From NCBI GenBank assembly GCA_019633425.1, contig WSUB01000141.1:1-64000 (forward strand): a stretch of 64,000 nucleotides of DNA, written 5' to 3'. The stretch is from Tulasnella sp. 424. Taxonomy: Eukaryota > Basidiomycota > Agaricomycetes > Cantharellales > Tulasnellaceae. The notes under the pieces were generated by a model. It was not told the DNA's origin. It did not search any database and saw only the letters and a program-made list of their open reading frames with translations. Below, one piece after another: positions 45,590 through 56,605 of this stretch. Every line of letters starts with the position of its first letter. Within the stretch, counting starts at the first letter, position 1. The translations under genes were made by a program, and so were the position numbers.

Positions 45590-45813
45590 TCATGCATACG
45601 AATGTTACATGCAGGCGCTGAACATCTTCGCGAGTATCGGACACGACGCTGGTCGAGCGACCGCATTCCTCAGGCTCGGCGGAGAGGCTCACCAGGCGTG
45701 TTCCAAATAGCCTCAAGGCAATTAATTGCTACATGCGCGCATTGGACATTTTCACGATCATCTGTAATGACTCTGCCCGAGCTAATGCTTTGGCTAAGCT
45801 CGGGTGATTGGAA
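45590..45813 (+). pseudogene. Two-unit TPR relic
   Basis: Two degraded repeats are visible: YECYMQALNIFASIGHDAGR then ATAFLRLG, and after two stops and a frame change, CYMRALDIFTIICNDSARA then NALAKLG. The pattern (ALxIFxxIxxDxxRAxAxxxLG) is the same 40-residue TPR class as in the kinase-TPR genes, but the sequence differs from their units. It is therefore a remnant of another member or a related gene. No kinase exons were found beside it. Confidence 0.6.
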
Positions 45814-46893
45814 CTCCTTCAGGGTAGGCAAATAGCTGTACACTCGTTAGACGATCAGCCTTCCGTTTCTTTCCGTCCAAATTGGCGGAATGTTTGGCCT
45901 ATCTCGCACTCTGGAAAGTAACCGAAAACGTTTAACTTGTGACAACCACCTAAATACTTGAGCAAGGCACAGCCTACGGCTGTACAGCACATTGCTCACC
46001 GACTCGCCGCAGTGGCATACCCCTTCTGGTTAAGAGGTATTGGTGGTAGATAGAAGAAAGACGTACAGTGCAAAGAATGAAAAACTGCTAGCTGGTATGC
46101 GGATCGTGGTAAAGGATAATGAAACTCAGAGGAGAGATAAGCGATCCGTGAAGATTCTACGAAGTCAGTCAGATCAGTTCGCAGAAGGGTAGGTTGGCAC
46201 GTCGACCTGGCGCCAAGATGACTTAACCGTGAGGTGATAGTAAGCAATCCTATGACGAAATCCCAGTGAGCTAACTGGAAAACTTGCTCCCGGGGCGGGA
46301 CGGGGACAGGTCTCAGGCTGAATGGCCAGTACGATTGATAGTTCGGCAATGCTTATTGACTCCGATTTGGACTTCTTCCTCCCAGCCGTGTCATAATACA
46401 AGCAAAGTCGAAAGATGCGACGACGTTGGCACATATGAAATCATTTTCATTTCTGTGTAATTTTGTTTCTCTGTAAACTTGCCCGTACCTCAACGTCACG
46501 CCAGTACTTAATGTCTCCGTTCTTTTGGCCATTTTTCCATCCGTTCGGTCTCCTCATTCCTTTTATTCTAGTGACCCTTTCCCTGATCAAGGTACGCCCC
46601 TTTAACTGCCTCACAATGACTCGTCTGTGCGTAGTGTTCTATTCTGACCGATGCTTGTACATGTCTAATGACATAATGGGTCGATTTCCCTGTAGCTCAG
46701 TATTCTATTCTGACGAGCACCCTAAAATTGGATCAAGTTAATTGTGATTTTGTTCGTGATGCATCGAGAGGTCGCGCAGCACCTTCTTGCGAGTGTAGGG
46801 TCTGGTTCCGCCTACCTAATGCAGGGGAGGCGGCTATGAGAAGGACGTTCCCAGGGTTGGGCTCAAGGTATCTCTGTCAAGAACGACTCATAC
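45814..46893. other. Intergenic, about 1.1 kb; no gene recognised
   Basis: Minus-strand open frames around 45,996-46,434 and plus-strand frames 46,463-46,741 show no domains, splice-linked partners or similarity to neighbours. AT-rich around 46,440-46,580. The right part should contain the promoter of the F-box gene starting at 46,894. Confidence 0.45.
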
Positions 46894-49177
46894 TTGCCGA
46901 TGTCGATCCACTCTCTCCCTCTAGAAATAACTCTGAAAATACTATGTTACTTATCTATCCAATCCATCTGCTCAATCGAAGCTACATCAACATCCTTCCG
47001 GGATCTCATATCCACAAACCGAGATGCCGTCTATCGGGCCGCAGCCCTCCTCCACGGGTTTGTGGAGGATGACTTGTTCAGCGGATGCAACAGTACGGCA
47101 AGTCACCGCGATCACCTGCAAGATGCGTTGAAGCGCCCATACATCAGTGACTGGCTTAGAGGTGTTAGTGACTGGAAGGAATTTTGTGAGTCGGCCGCAC
47201 CGCTGGTTGCTTCACTACATCATACTGGAAAACAAGTTTGCCAACCGATGGTCATAAATATTCAGGCAAGAAGCACTTTACTCTCGAACAAGCATGGCAA
47301 GGCGCTGGCCCCGGTCTGCATCCTGATCGAGTGCAAACGAAAAGTATGCATGAGTCCAACATGCCAACCGTCTCAAATTTCAAGGTGGACGAGGTCGAAC
47401 GTACGGTCATTGCCACGACACCCAGGGGGCAACTTTTAGTATTAAGCATCAATACGCAGGAATGTCTTTGGTCTCTTCCAAGGGTACGAGCCCTCCCTTT
47501 TTCCCCGCGCTCTCTGACCGTTATTGTCATGCTGACGACTTCCTCTTGTTCTCAAATTTCTTCTTGACTAAATCCACCAAAACAACCAGAGATACTTCGA
47601 CCCAGGAGAATCCGTCAGTCTAGAGGCGAGTGGTGGGTTCGTTGTTATGTTTTGTGAGGACAGGAACGTTCTCGACATTTGGAGGCGGTCGGCCGATTGT
47701 TTCAACCCCTCGACGTATCTGCCGTGCTCGCCTTCGCCTCAACAAATCCAAGCGTCTCCTGAACCTGTTCCCTCATTCCCACCAAATTATCCACCTCTGG
47801 AACGAAGTACCGGTCGGCCCTTTCCATCTGTCGATCCTACCGACGACCACGGTGAACCGGGTGCAAGGGAAGGGGTGCCTCGACGGGGCGCTTATCTCCC
47901 TTTTACCCAACTCGAATACAATGAAAGCATCCATAAAGTCCGGGTCTGCTACCCTTACATGGCTGTTTCAGTCCACAGTGCAAATGGGTTGCACTTTCAC
48001 CAAGTAGACGTCTGGGAGATTCCCCCGATGGCCCGACGAAGGACGGTACGATTGGAGCCACCGGCATGGGAGGGTGGCCTGCGCACGCTGTCGGATATGG
48101 AACAATACGTGGTTGATCTTGCCGTGGGGGATGGGCATCTGTACGTCTGCTGGAATACTTGCATAGCTTTATACGCGTGGGGTACAGCAGAAAACCCGAA
48201 CGACATCGGGCATGCGGTGCATATCGATCCGATCTGGAGGTTTAGCATCCTGGAACTTCATGCAGGGAATGTTCCTTGCTTTTTTTATCAGCTACCCGAC
48301 GATTCCGGTGGCAACGACGACACGTCAGAGTTGGAACAGCACATCCAAGTAACTGCGGTCGTTGCCGAAGCACGCGATCCCAATCAAGTCAGAGAAAGCT
48401 TATTCCCGATGGGCCCTTCCGATATGGTAAGCACGGCTACGTCGAAATTGCGAAGAAAACAGTGGTGAAACATGATAAATCCAGTTACTATCAGATACCT
48501 TCGATGAATTCAGAGCATGCCCCAGAGGAATGGATCTCGCTGCAATCACTCTCGATGGTTGGATCGTGTACCTTCCCAACCCTCTTTCCACCTCAAACAT
48601 GCCTCCACGGCCTCCATATTTTCGACTTTATCCCAGTGTCACCGGCGAGCCTCCGGGTCCGCCGGTGACCTTGCTTCCCACTTTGGCTTTTGATGGGAGG
48701 CGAATTCTTTGTATAAGGGTGAGTCTCAAAAGGGCCGACGCCTCTAACGAAGCTTGACTATAATTTTTTGACCATTAGAAAGGGCAGATGTTCTGCATCC
48801 CGGTGGTAGATCGAATCCATCCCGCAAGGGGACCGGCTGATTCGTCTGACAGCGTTTCTGGGCCGATGGCACCTACGCTTACAAAACGTTTCTTCCATTT
48901 TACAAACTTCCAAGGTCCGAGAACCCGTTGCGGGGCCTTGGAAGTATTTGAGACCGGTTTCTGCTTTGCCAGGAGAGAAGAAATCGGTGAGGGGCTTGTC
49001 AAGCGCTGGACGCGTGCTTATATTAAGCCTGCCGCTTACGTATCGCCCCCCATGTCCTAAACTGCAGGGTACCTTGTTAGTCAGCGTTGTCTGTCGTATA
49101 TGGATTTTGCGGACCCCGAGCAAATCGCTTTGCCCGCACCCTCAGGCTCGACCCCCACTCCAGGCTTTGATATGTGA
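46894..49177 (+). CDS. F-box protein, family 1, copy 3
   Basis: Starts MPMSIHSLPLEITLKILCYL, then IQSICSIEATSTSFRDLI, an F-box close to those of the two genes at 30.5-36.0 kb. Shared downstream blocks are DWKEFC, VLDIWRRSADCFNPSTYLPC, GVPRRGAYLPFTQLEYNES, HFHQVDVWEIPPMARRRTV, DLAVGDGHLYVCWN, LDGWIVYLPNPLSTS and LAFDGRRILCIR. The last intron (donor after REEI-G, acceptor CTGCAG) joins in phase to YLVSQRCLSYMDFADPEQIA and a stop at 49,175-49,177. This sequence matches the YVDFxDFE ends of the other two copies and makes this the clearest model of the family's C-terminus. It is diverged from the tandem pair, so it is an older paralogue. Confidence 0.82.
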
Positions 49178-50066
49178 TTTCGCGGACAGACTTGCGACCA
49201 ACACTCATTTTTCTGGGATCAGTCGATCGCTTTAAAAACTTTGTACATTTGGGTTTGTTGAAGACGAATAAATGGGCGACTAGGTGTGAACAGAACCCCA
49301 GAATGCGCGGTCAGAGGTTGCGTCCAAAGTAGGATGAAAAGGACCCAAATTTGGACGTTAGGCTGTCCAGGACGAAAGGGGTCTCGCATACAGCGGTCGG
49401 ATCAGCTGGTAGAACGGTCTGGGTCTTGCCCGCAGAGAGGTCGGATCATGAGGACGGAAGACCCCTTCGGAGTCTTGACTAGTCCAGGGGAGACCAAGGC
49501 TCGGAGCAGCGCAGCTATGAGGTACAGATAAAATGTACAAAAACACTACAAATGAATAGATGAACAAAGCGGCTGAGAGACAAATGGCTATCGTTCGCAT
49601 TCCGCTAACCACGGCGCCGCGAGAAGGATGGTGCGTGAAGTAATCGGGCCGCCGTCATCCTCCTCAATCTCCGTGTACACCGAATCGACATACATGTCTT
49701 CGGAATTATCTTCGGTACAGAACTCACTAAGACGCTTGGGATTCTTCTTCACGCGCGACTTGTATTCTACAGCTGTCTCCGATTCATCGGCCCCCCGGCA
49801 CGGATAATTCTATCCAGCAACCCCCCGTTTGCCAGCAACCCACAGCAACCCCCTCGGAAATGACCTCTTCCGAACAACCCCCAAGGGTGTCAGGGTCCTT
49901 ACCTCTAGGATCGTCACCTCACGCGACTTGATCCCGTTGTCGCCGCCAGGGACCTTATACGGTCCCAGACGTAGACAGTATTACACGATTCCTAAAACAC
50001 AATTGGTCGGTCAGCCTACTAAGATTTTTCAATCTCAATTTTTGGTTCGGCCCTTACCTCTCTTAG
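49178..50066. other. Intergenic between F-box copy 3 and its 3' duplicate
   Basis: About 0.9 kb. The first 100 bp or so still belong to the duplicated 3' part (compare 50,280-50,400). A run resembling TCAGCTGGTAGAAC near 49,400 looks like a tRNA A-box, but no matching B-box or acceptor stem was found. No gene is supported. Confidence 0.45.
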
Positions 50067-50504
50067 TCCGGGAACCTGTTGCGGGGTCCTGGAAGTATTT
50101 GAGACCGGTTTCTGGACAGCAAGAATTGGTAAGGGGGTCGGTCGCTTACGAATCCCATGCCCTAAATTGCAGGGATCTTTATTAATCAGGGTTGGCTGTC
50201 GTATGTGGATTTCGCAGACTTCGAGCCAATCGCTTTGCCCGCACCCTCAGGCTCGACGTCCATTCCAGACCTTGATCGTGGTTTTCCGAGTACATACAAT
50301 ATGAGTAGGACTGGACAGCCTTGCGACCAAGGCCTTTTTTCTTTTTGGGATCAGTCGATTGCTTTATGTAAAAACTTTCTACATCGGGATTCATTGAAGC
50401 CGAATAAAAGGGCGACCAGGTGGGAATGTTTAGGTCGGCCAGCGAAGGCGGAGATTAATGTATCATCCGAAAATCATCAACGAAATCCGGAAAGGGAGTC
50501 CTGA
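50067..50504 (+). pseudogene. Duplicated 3' end of F-box copy 3
   Basis: Similar to 48,915-49,280, beginning at the intron/exon border before PREPVAG and covering the last two coding exons and the intron between them (GTAAGG to TTGCAG). The final exon reads INQGWLSYVDFADFEPIALP, then APSGSTSIPDLDRGF, and stays open for about 80 codons longer than in the parent. There is no F-box and no upstream exon, so it is an orphan 3' fragment; transcription is not excluded. Confidence 0.75.
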
Positions 50505-50791
50505 TAGAAAAGTGGAAACCTATAATTAGAGCGGAAAGTCTCCGGGGATACTTTAAGCTTTATCGGTCGCCGTGTGGTCTCACGGGAAGGGTTCGACGAT
50601 CAGCGATGACACAGCTCCGATAACGCAATCAACGGATGTACGATATACAGTGGATGGCAGAGGAAAACAGTAGGGGAGACAGAGAAACGAGTTATAGTGA
50701 GTGTACAATAAATTGAGGGCTTGGCAGAACGTTGGGGCGTGGTAGGGGCGCGGCGATCGACGTGTGTTTGTGCGTGCTTCTAGATTGGGCA
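50505..50791. other. Short intergenic region
   Basis: Between the orphan F-box 3' fragment (+) and the stop of the SPT subunit gene (-). Nothing is recognised. Confidence 0.4.
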
Positions 50792-51324
50792 TCATTTGTT
50801 AGATGAAGTGGCTTGACGCAGGATGAAAGTTAGAGCCTCTGCTTGAGCGCCCTCGTCTCCCAGGATGTAGTACTTGGTTCTTGTGTACATGGATTGCATC
50901 TGGGCAGGGAGGTAATAGTATACGCTCCAGGTGAAAAAGACTGCCAGTAGTGCGAACACCGTACCTAGGGAAAAAGGGGGCAGGCCGCCGATCGAACTGT
51001 CTTCACACGACACAGTCAATAGAACGAATACTCACATACGAGGAGTTTCTCCCATGGCTCTAATACGATCAAGATGAAAGTCGACTCGAACCAAAGCCGT
51101 TTCCTCCAAATCCACTGCTCTAACCTTCCCGCCGGCGCTCGGTGGGCGATGTCTCCCCAGTGCGGCGGGTTAGTTCGCAGAGGTTTTGTCGCGTACGAAG
51201 GGTCCCATTCTGTCGTATACAAGTCCATCGCTATCGTCTCCTTTGGCATTCGCGCTTGATAAAAGACTTTTCCACTGGTTTGTGGTGTCAGGGGCTTTCT
51301 AGCTTGATGGGAGATCATGAGCAC
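50792..51324 (-). CDS. Serine palmitoyltransferase small-subunit-like protein (153 aa)
   Basis: Small SPT subunits stimulate the first step of sphingolipid synthesis in the ER membrane. Two exons (51324-51036, 50964-50792) give an in-frame 462-nt coding region. The core reads WRKRLWFESTFILIVLEPWE then KLLVCTVFALLAVFFTWSVY and YYLPAQMQSMYTRTKYYILG. The pattern of an aromatic helix, LEPWE and a second hydrophobic helix is that of the ssSPT family (TSC3/SPTSSA-like). Typical members are 70-80 residues; here about 95 hydrophilic residues precede the core. The start could be the later Met of MPKETIAMDLY. The tail GDEGAQAEALTFILRQATSSNK is not conserved to my knowledge. Confidence 0.8.
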
Positions 51325-51917
51325 GTAAAAGAAAGTGGAGAGAGAAGAGGGAGAAGTGAGAGGAAAGCAATAAAAAAGGAGTCAGCTTCGACGAGCTGCC
51401 GGTGGCTTATATATACTGGAGAAGGGACGGTGAAGGGGTGAGGGAAGTCCGCGGCAGAGAGGCGAAACAGAAGGCGCGTGCTGAGTGTTCGGCATTTGTC
51501 AGCCGCCCGGACTCCAGCTCGGCTGTAATCGGCATCTCGATGTCATCGCCGTTACCATAAACCTCCACTCTGAGACCATGGAGAAAATCCTCGTCTTATA
51601 CTCGGGGATTTATTTTATGATATGAAAATAGCCAGAAATATTCCAAGAAATCACAATAAATCAAGTCCCCGTCAACGGCCACCTCGGGAATCCGAATTGG
51701 GAGGAACACGGAGAAGTTGAAGCCGAAATGCGAGGCCGCTCCACCTCCACCCCCGCATGACGTCTAAAGTATTACCAAAAACTCCTCAACATATATATAT
51801 CCAAAAAAGAGCCACTAAATGAAGCGGACAAATCCTTCAAGCTAATTCTCCTTCAGCAATTATACCTACAAAAGTCAACGAGGAAGCCGTGTCAACCCGG
51901 GCGCATTTCTCCCAAGG
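51325..51917. other. Left end of the F-box family 2 tandem array
   Basis: From about 51,475 (GAGTGTTCGGCATTTG) the sequence is repeated at 54,430, 57,790 and 61,157. It is the 3' flank of each F-box gene plus part of a degraded minus-strand frame (ending EMPITAELES). No intact gene. The 51,325-51,474 part would hold the SPT subunit promoter. Confidence 0.6.
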
Positions 51918-53694
51918 TTAACAGAACTCACGTTCTTCGTCCTCGTCAATTTCAACATCCATATTGTTCAAAATCAAAGCTTGACACCACTCATGGTAAG
52001 GCTTCGTGGTGTCTCGTTCCGTTCCATGAACAAGTTTCACCAACGCCTCCACCTTCCGCCAAGTCTTTGTTGAATCTTCCTCGGGGGTTTCCTCCGGTTC
52101 CAAGTATTCCGGTTCCTCCTGTCGTTCGTACTTGATCTCAAGTAGAGGGTGGTGACAAAGCACGCTCAAGAGCTCTGCCATATCCGGTACGTCTTGGTCT
52201 GACAGGAACGACGGCCCAACGTCCAGCAGTCGGAACCTCGACGAGTTGAACGACGGGTATGCTTGAGCCTGTGAATGTGAATGATGGTCCGTGGACCTTC
52301 TCCACGGGAGTACCAGAGGTCCATGGATCGGCTCGATGCGAATGCCGAGAACCTCGAGCTTTGGAAAGGTCGTGGCAAAGTCGATGAGTGCCGTCGCTTT
52401 TATTCCAACATCGAACGCAACGGGGCAAGGTAGAGGCTTGATGGCGAACCGCACCATTTTGGGGAATGACTTGCCTAGGGCCACGATGTCGTCGGGGTCC
52501 AAGTGGATGCCGCTGAAGGTGACAAGCTCCAGATTTTCCAGCTCCGATAGCTCCAGAAAGGGAGTAAGATCGTAAAAGCCTTCAGGCCACCAACCCGACG
52601 ATCCGTCCAGGTAAAGTTTGAGGGAATGAAGTTGCTGTGCCTGCCGAACAATAGTCCCAGCGCGAGTGAGATAGTCGTCAAAGCTGAAAAAAATCAAATC
52701 GGTGGTAAATTCCTTCAACTCCTTCGGAAGTGCATGGTAGATAAGGTCCTGGACCGAATTGTGCAGAGCACGCTCGTGACCGATTTCCATTGGCATGTCC
52801 AAAACTCTGATGGCCTTTTGTTCTTGGAGTAACGACGCGAGATTTTGCAGGAGTTGGAGGGATGCTTTGTTCGTGTGGAACGCGAAAGTCTCCAAGCAGA
52901 GACCCTGGATGCCCGAGATGGTGCACAAGAACCGCGCGGTGATAGGGAGGAGATCGTCATCCTCTTGGTAGTTCAACACGATGTTCAGCGTTTTCATTGA
53001 GGAGTGGAGGAAGGGGAGAGCGTGTTGGAGGTTCAGGACGTCGTGAAAAGCTGTCCAATGAAGCTCTCGAATGTTCGGTAACAATGGGCCAAACCCAGCG
53101 GGTTTGAGAGCGAGCAGGGTGACTGAGAGGTCGCACGCGAAACCACTCGAAGCGACACCCTCTACCTCATCTGAATCGCTGTCGTCGTAACGGAGACAGC
53201 GAACCCGGCGACCGTAATACCGAAAACGCTCCCAATTCTGGGGCTCAAATTTCCCCGTGAACGCCTTGGATATGTGGAAAAGGATCGGCGGAGCGACTCT
53301 GTGGTCAGTCCCAGTAAGACCACAAAGGGGGGGGGGGGTAAAATACTCACCAGACCGTTACCATCATCTACGAGGGGGGAAAGAAGTCTCAAGAGCGGTA
53401 AGACAGAGTCGATATCCCTCCAGAGGCAGTCCAGTGCGACGTCACACCAAAGGCGCGAGACCCGGGCGGCCACAGTCTGATCGTGCCTTTGGCAGGTTTG
53501 AAGAATGTTGCAAATGATCTCATGGACTGCTAGCATTCGATGCATCTCCTGATATGTATCGATACCGACTGAGCGAGAGACTAATTCGTGGTGATACAGG
53601 CAAGTGTGGTTGGGGGGCGTTAACTTCGATGCCGGCTATTGAGGAGGGCGTACTCGGACTCACCAGCATGTTGAACGTCGGGATCTTTGGCCAT
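51918..53694 (-). CDS. F-box protein, family 2, unit 1
   Basis: Model: exon 1 MAKDPDVQHA (ATG 53,692-53,694), then a phase-1 intron with GTGAGT donor and CTCAG acceptor. Exon 2 is GIDTYQEMHRMLAVHEIICN, then ILQTCQRHDQTVAARVSRLW and DVALDCLWRDIDSVLPLLRL, a basidiomycete-type F-box (LAVxEI, VSRxW, ALDxLW). Exon 3, from AFTGKFEPQNWERFRYYG, runs to the acidic end DVEIDEDEEREFC and resembles leucine-rich-repeat F-box proteins (LPNIRELHWTAF, LENLELVTFSGIHL, FPKLEVLGIRI). The predicted role is substrate selection in an SCF ubiquitin ligase; targets are unknown. Intron 2 contains a run of 12 G (C on the coding strand) close to the donor. Confidence 0.85.
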
Positions 53695-54129
53695 AATTCC
53701 ACCCTCAGCGCGATACAAGAGCTTGGCTTGAAATTTGGGGTGAGTGAAGCGTGAAAAAACCTGAGCAAAGCGCGTCATTAATCCACAGGCTGAACAAAGA
53801 AAATAATTGAATTTGCTCTGGCAATAAGAAAAGCTCTCTCACAGTGGACACAAAAGGTTGTCCTCTCAGGTCTAAACGTAGCAGATAGGCTTTAAGAGAG
53901 GGAAGGGGAAAAGTTCACCAAGGGGGGGGGGGGAGAAGCTTGATCGCAATGCAGCGCGTGTGACGTGACGTGACGTAAGGTAACAGGCTTTCAGCCCAGG
54001 GATGATAATATAGGACCTCGCAGAGACCGAGAACCCGCGTTTTAGAGAGACCCAACTCATCAACCAGCCCGCGGGAGAGGCGCCAAGGAACTGGTCATTA
54101 GTATTTGATACGAGAAAGATTTAGGCGCC
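53695..54129. other. Promoter-side spacer, unit 1
   Basis: 5' flank of the first family 2 F-box gene. It contains a 12-G run (53,922-53,933) and the TGACGT cluster listed separately, and is conserved in outline in the other units. Confidence 0.5.
53961..53976. promoter_or_regulatory. TGACGT repeat cluster upstream of F-box unit 1
   Basis: TGACGTGACGTGACGT, three overlapping copies of the CRE/bZIP half-site, about 270 bp upstream of the start codon. Related clusters are upstream of units 3 and 4 (60,187-60,201 and 63,731-63,742); unit 2 has lost it. Confidence 0.5.
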
Positions 54130-54520
54130 TCAGGAAGATAACTCAAGGAGGGATCCCGCCCGACGGAGCGGAGACCCCCGAGTTTCGAATGGTATGGACG
54201 TACGTAGCACCGCGATTCCCTCATCCGAGAAGCCCCGCTCCCAGACATGTGTCCTCCTCTCAAACTGAAACAAATCTCCCTTCCGGTAGTCTCCGCCGTA
54301 AATGTAGTAGAGAGGGAATGCTCCATCCAGAGGCACAGGAAGCCCTCTCCGGAGGGTTCCTGCGTACTCCCATTGACCATTCGAGGGTGAGGAAGTCCTC
54401 GGCAATAGACAAAACCCGGGGAGCACCTGTTGAGTGTTCGGCATTTGCTAGCAGCTCGGACTCAAGCTCGGCTGTGATCGGCATCTCGACCTCATCGCCG
54501 TTACCATCAACCTCCACTCT
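54130..54520 (-). pseudogene. Degraded second reading frame of the F-box unit
   Basis: Two overlapping minus-strand frames look protein-like. One starts MEVDGNGDEVEMPITAELES and continues ELLANAEHSTGAP. The other includes GQWEYAGTLRRGLPVPLDGA then FPLYYIYGGDYRKGDLFQFE and RRTHVWERGFSDEG. They join only through a frame change near 54,440. Counterparts in unit 3 (57,389-57,860) and unit 4 (60,760-61,200) have frameshifts and stops, and unit 1 keeps only the start. A once-coding gene that travelled with the unit is likely. The family is not recognised. Confidence 0.45.
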
Positions 54521-54858
54521 GCGAAAATCCTCGTCTTATACTCGGGCAATTATTATATCATTATTATATGGAACAACCAGAAATATTCCAAGAAATCACA
54601 AGAAATCAAGTCCCCGTCAACGGCCACCTCGGGAATCCGAACCGCGAAGAACACGGAGAAGTTGAAGCCGAAATGCGAGGCTGCCCCACCTCCACCCCCG
54701 CATGACGTCTAAAGTATTACCAAAAACTCCTCAACAAATATCTAAAAAAGAGCCACCAAATGAAGCGTACAATTCCTTCAAGCTACTTCTCCTTCAGCAA
54801 TCATACCTAGAAAAGTCAACGAGGAAGGCGTGTAAATTCGGGCGCGTTTCTCGGAATG
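54521..54858. other. 3' flank of F-box unit 2
   Basis: Repeated in all four units, with ATTATTATAT-like AT-rich stretches near 54,550. No gene. Confidence 0.5.
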
Positions 54859-56605
54859 TTAACAGAACTCACTCTCTTCGTCCTCGTCAATTTCAATATC
54901 CACATTGTCCAAAATCAAAGCTTGGCACCACTCATGGTAAGGCTTCGTGGTGTCTCGTTCCGTTCCATGAACGAGTTTCACCAACGCCTCCACCTTCCGC
55001 CAAGCCTCGGTTGAGTCTGGCTGGGGTTCGCGCTCTCCCTCCAGTTGTTCGTACTTGATCTCAAACAAGGGACTGGGACAAAGCACGCTCAAGAGCTCTG
55101 CCATATCCGGTATGTCATCGTCCGACAGGAACGAGGGTCCAACGTCCAGGAGCTGGAACGTCGATGAGTTGAACGACGGGTACGCTTGAGGTTGAGAATG
55201 TGAATGATTGTCCGTCGACCTCCACGGCAGTTCAAGAGGCTCATCTATCCGCTCGATTCTAATGCCGAGAGCCTCGAGGTTTGGAAAGGCCGCGGCAAAG
55301 TCGATAAGTGTTGTCGCCTTTATTCCCAACTCGAACCGCGGTTGGGGCCAAGGCTTAATGGCGAACCGTACCATTTTGGGAAACGATTTGCTCAGGATCC
55401 CGATATCGTCCGGGTCCAAGTGGATGCCTTCCAAGGCGAAAAGCTCCAGGTTTTTCAGCTCCGATAGCTCCAAGAAGGGAGTGAGATAGTGAAATCCTAG
55501 AGGCCACCAGCTCCACGGCCCGTCCGGGTAGAGCTCCAGGGAATGAAGATGGGGCACTTGCCGAACAAGTGCACGAGCGCGAGTGAGATAGTCGGCGAGG
55601 CCGTCGAAATTCAACGATGTGATCAATTCCTTCAATTCCTTCGGAAGTACAGGGTGGGGTAGGTCTGGACCCGGTTCATTCGGATCTGGAAGGTGGCCGA
55701 CCTCAATGTCTAGAACTCTGATGGTCTGCTGGTTTTGAAGTAAAGTCGCGAAATTTTGGTAGAGTTGTAGGGTTGCCCTGATCGATTTGAACTTGAAAGT
55801 CTCCAAGCGGAGACCGTGGATGCCTGAGACGGTACGCAAGAACCTCGCGATGATATGGACATCATCCACCCTTACGTTATCCACCGAGATATCCAGCGCT
55901 TTCACGGAGGAGTGGAGAAAGGGGAGAGCGTGTTGGAGGTTCAGGACGTCGCGAGAGGCTGTCCAATGGAGCTCCTGAATGTTTGGTAATAGTGCGCCGA
56001 ACCCAGCTGGTTTGAGAGCGAGCAGGGTGACTGAAAAGTCGGATGCGAAACTGCTCGAAGCGAGATGTGCTCTCCCGTCTGGATCCCTGTCGTCGTAACG
56101 AAGACAGCGAACCCTCCGTCCGTAATACCGGAAACGCTCCCAGTTGCGCGCTTCTATCGTCTCTGCAAATGCCTAGGATGTATAAAATGACCGACGAAGC
56201 CACTTTGTGGTCAGTCCCAGTATGACTAGCACAACGAGGGAGTACGAATACTGACCAAACCGCTCTTAGTATCTACAAGTGGGGAAAGGAGCCTCAATAG
56301 CGGTAGGACGGAGTCGATATCCCTCCAGAGCCAGTCCAGTACGACGCCATACCAAAGGCGAGAGACTCGGGCGGCCACAGCCTGATCGTGCCTTTGACAG
56401 TTTTGAAGGATGTTGCTAATGATCTCGTATACTGCCAGCATTCGGTGCATCTCCCGATATGTATCGAGACCGACTGAGCGAGAGACTAATTCGTGGTAAC
56501 ACAGGCAAGTGTGGTTGGGGGGCGTTAACTTCACCGAGGCCGGCTACTATTGGGGAGGGCGTATTTGGACTCACCAGCAAGTTGAACGTCGGAATCCTGG
56601 GCCAT
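54859..56605 (-). CDS. F-box protein, family 2, unit 2
   Basis: Exon 1 is MAQDSDVQLA (ATG 56,603-56,605), with the same phase-1 intron as unit 1. Exon 2 is GLDTYREMHRMLAVYEIISN, then QNCQRHDQAVAARVSRLW and LDWLWRDIDSVLPLLRLL, the F-box. Exon 3 starts AFAETIEARNWERFRYYG after a CCTAG acceptor; the donor is GTCAGT instead of GTGAGT. It stays open through ALLPNIQELHWTASRDVLNL, LNLQHALPFLHSSVKALDIS, ELKNLELFALEGIHL and the acidic end DIEIDEDEESEFC. The N-terminal half of the LRR-like region is shorter than in unit 1. No lesion is seen, so it is probably functional. Confidence 0.85.

Noticed and set aside
49395..49470. tRNA-like stretch (TCAGCTGGTAGAAC)
   Set aside because: An A-box-like match only; no proper B-box at the right distance and no pairing acceptor stem.
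51340..51380. AGAGAAGAGGGAGAAGTGAG purine-rich tract as a possible regulatory element
   Set aside because: Common in fungal 5' leaders on the opposite strand; nothing specific to support a site.
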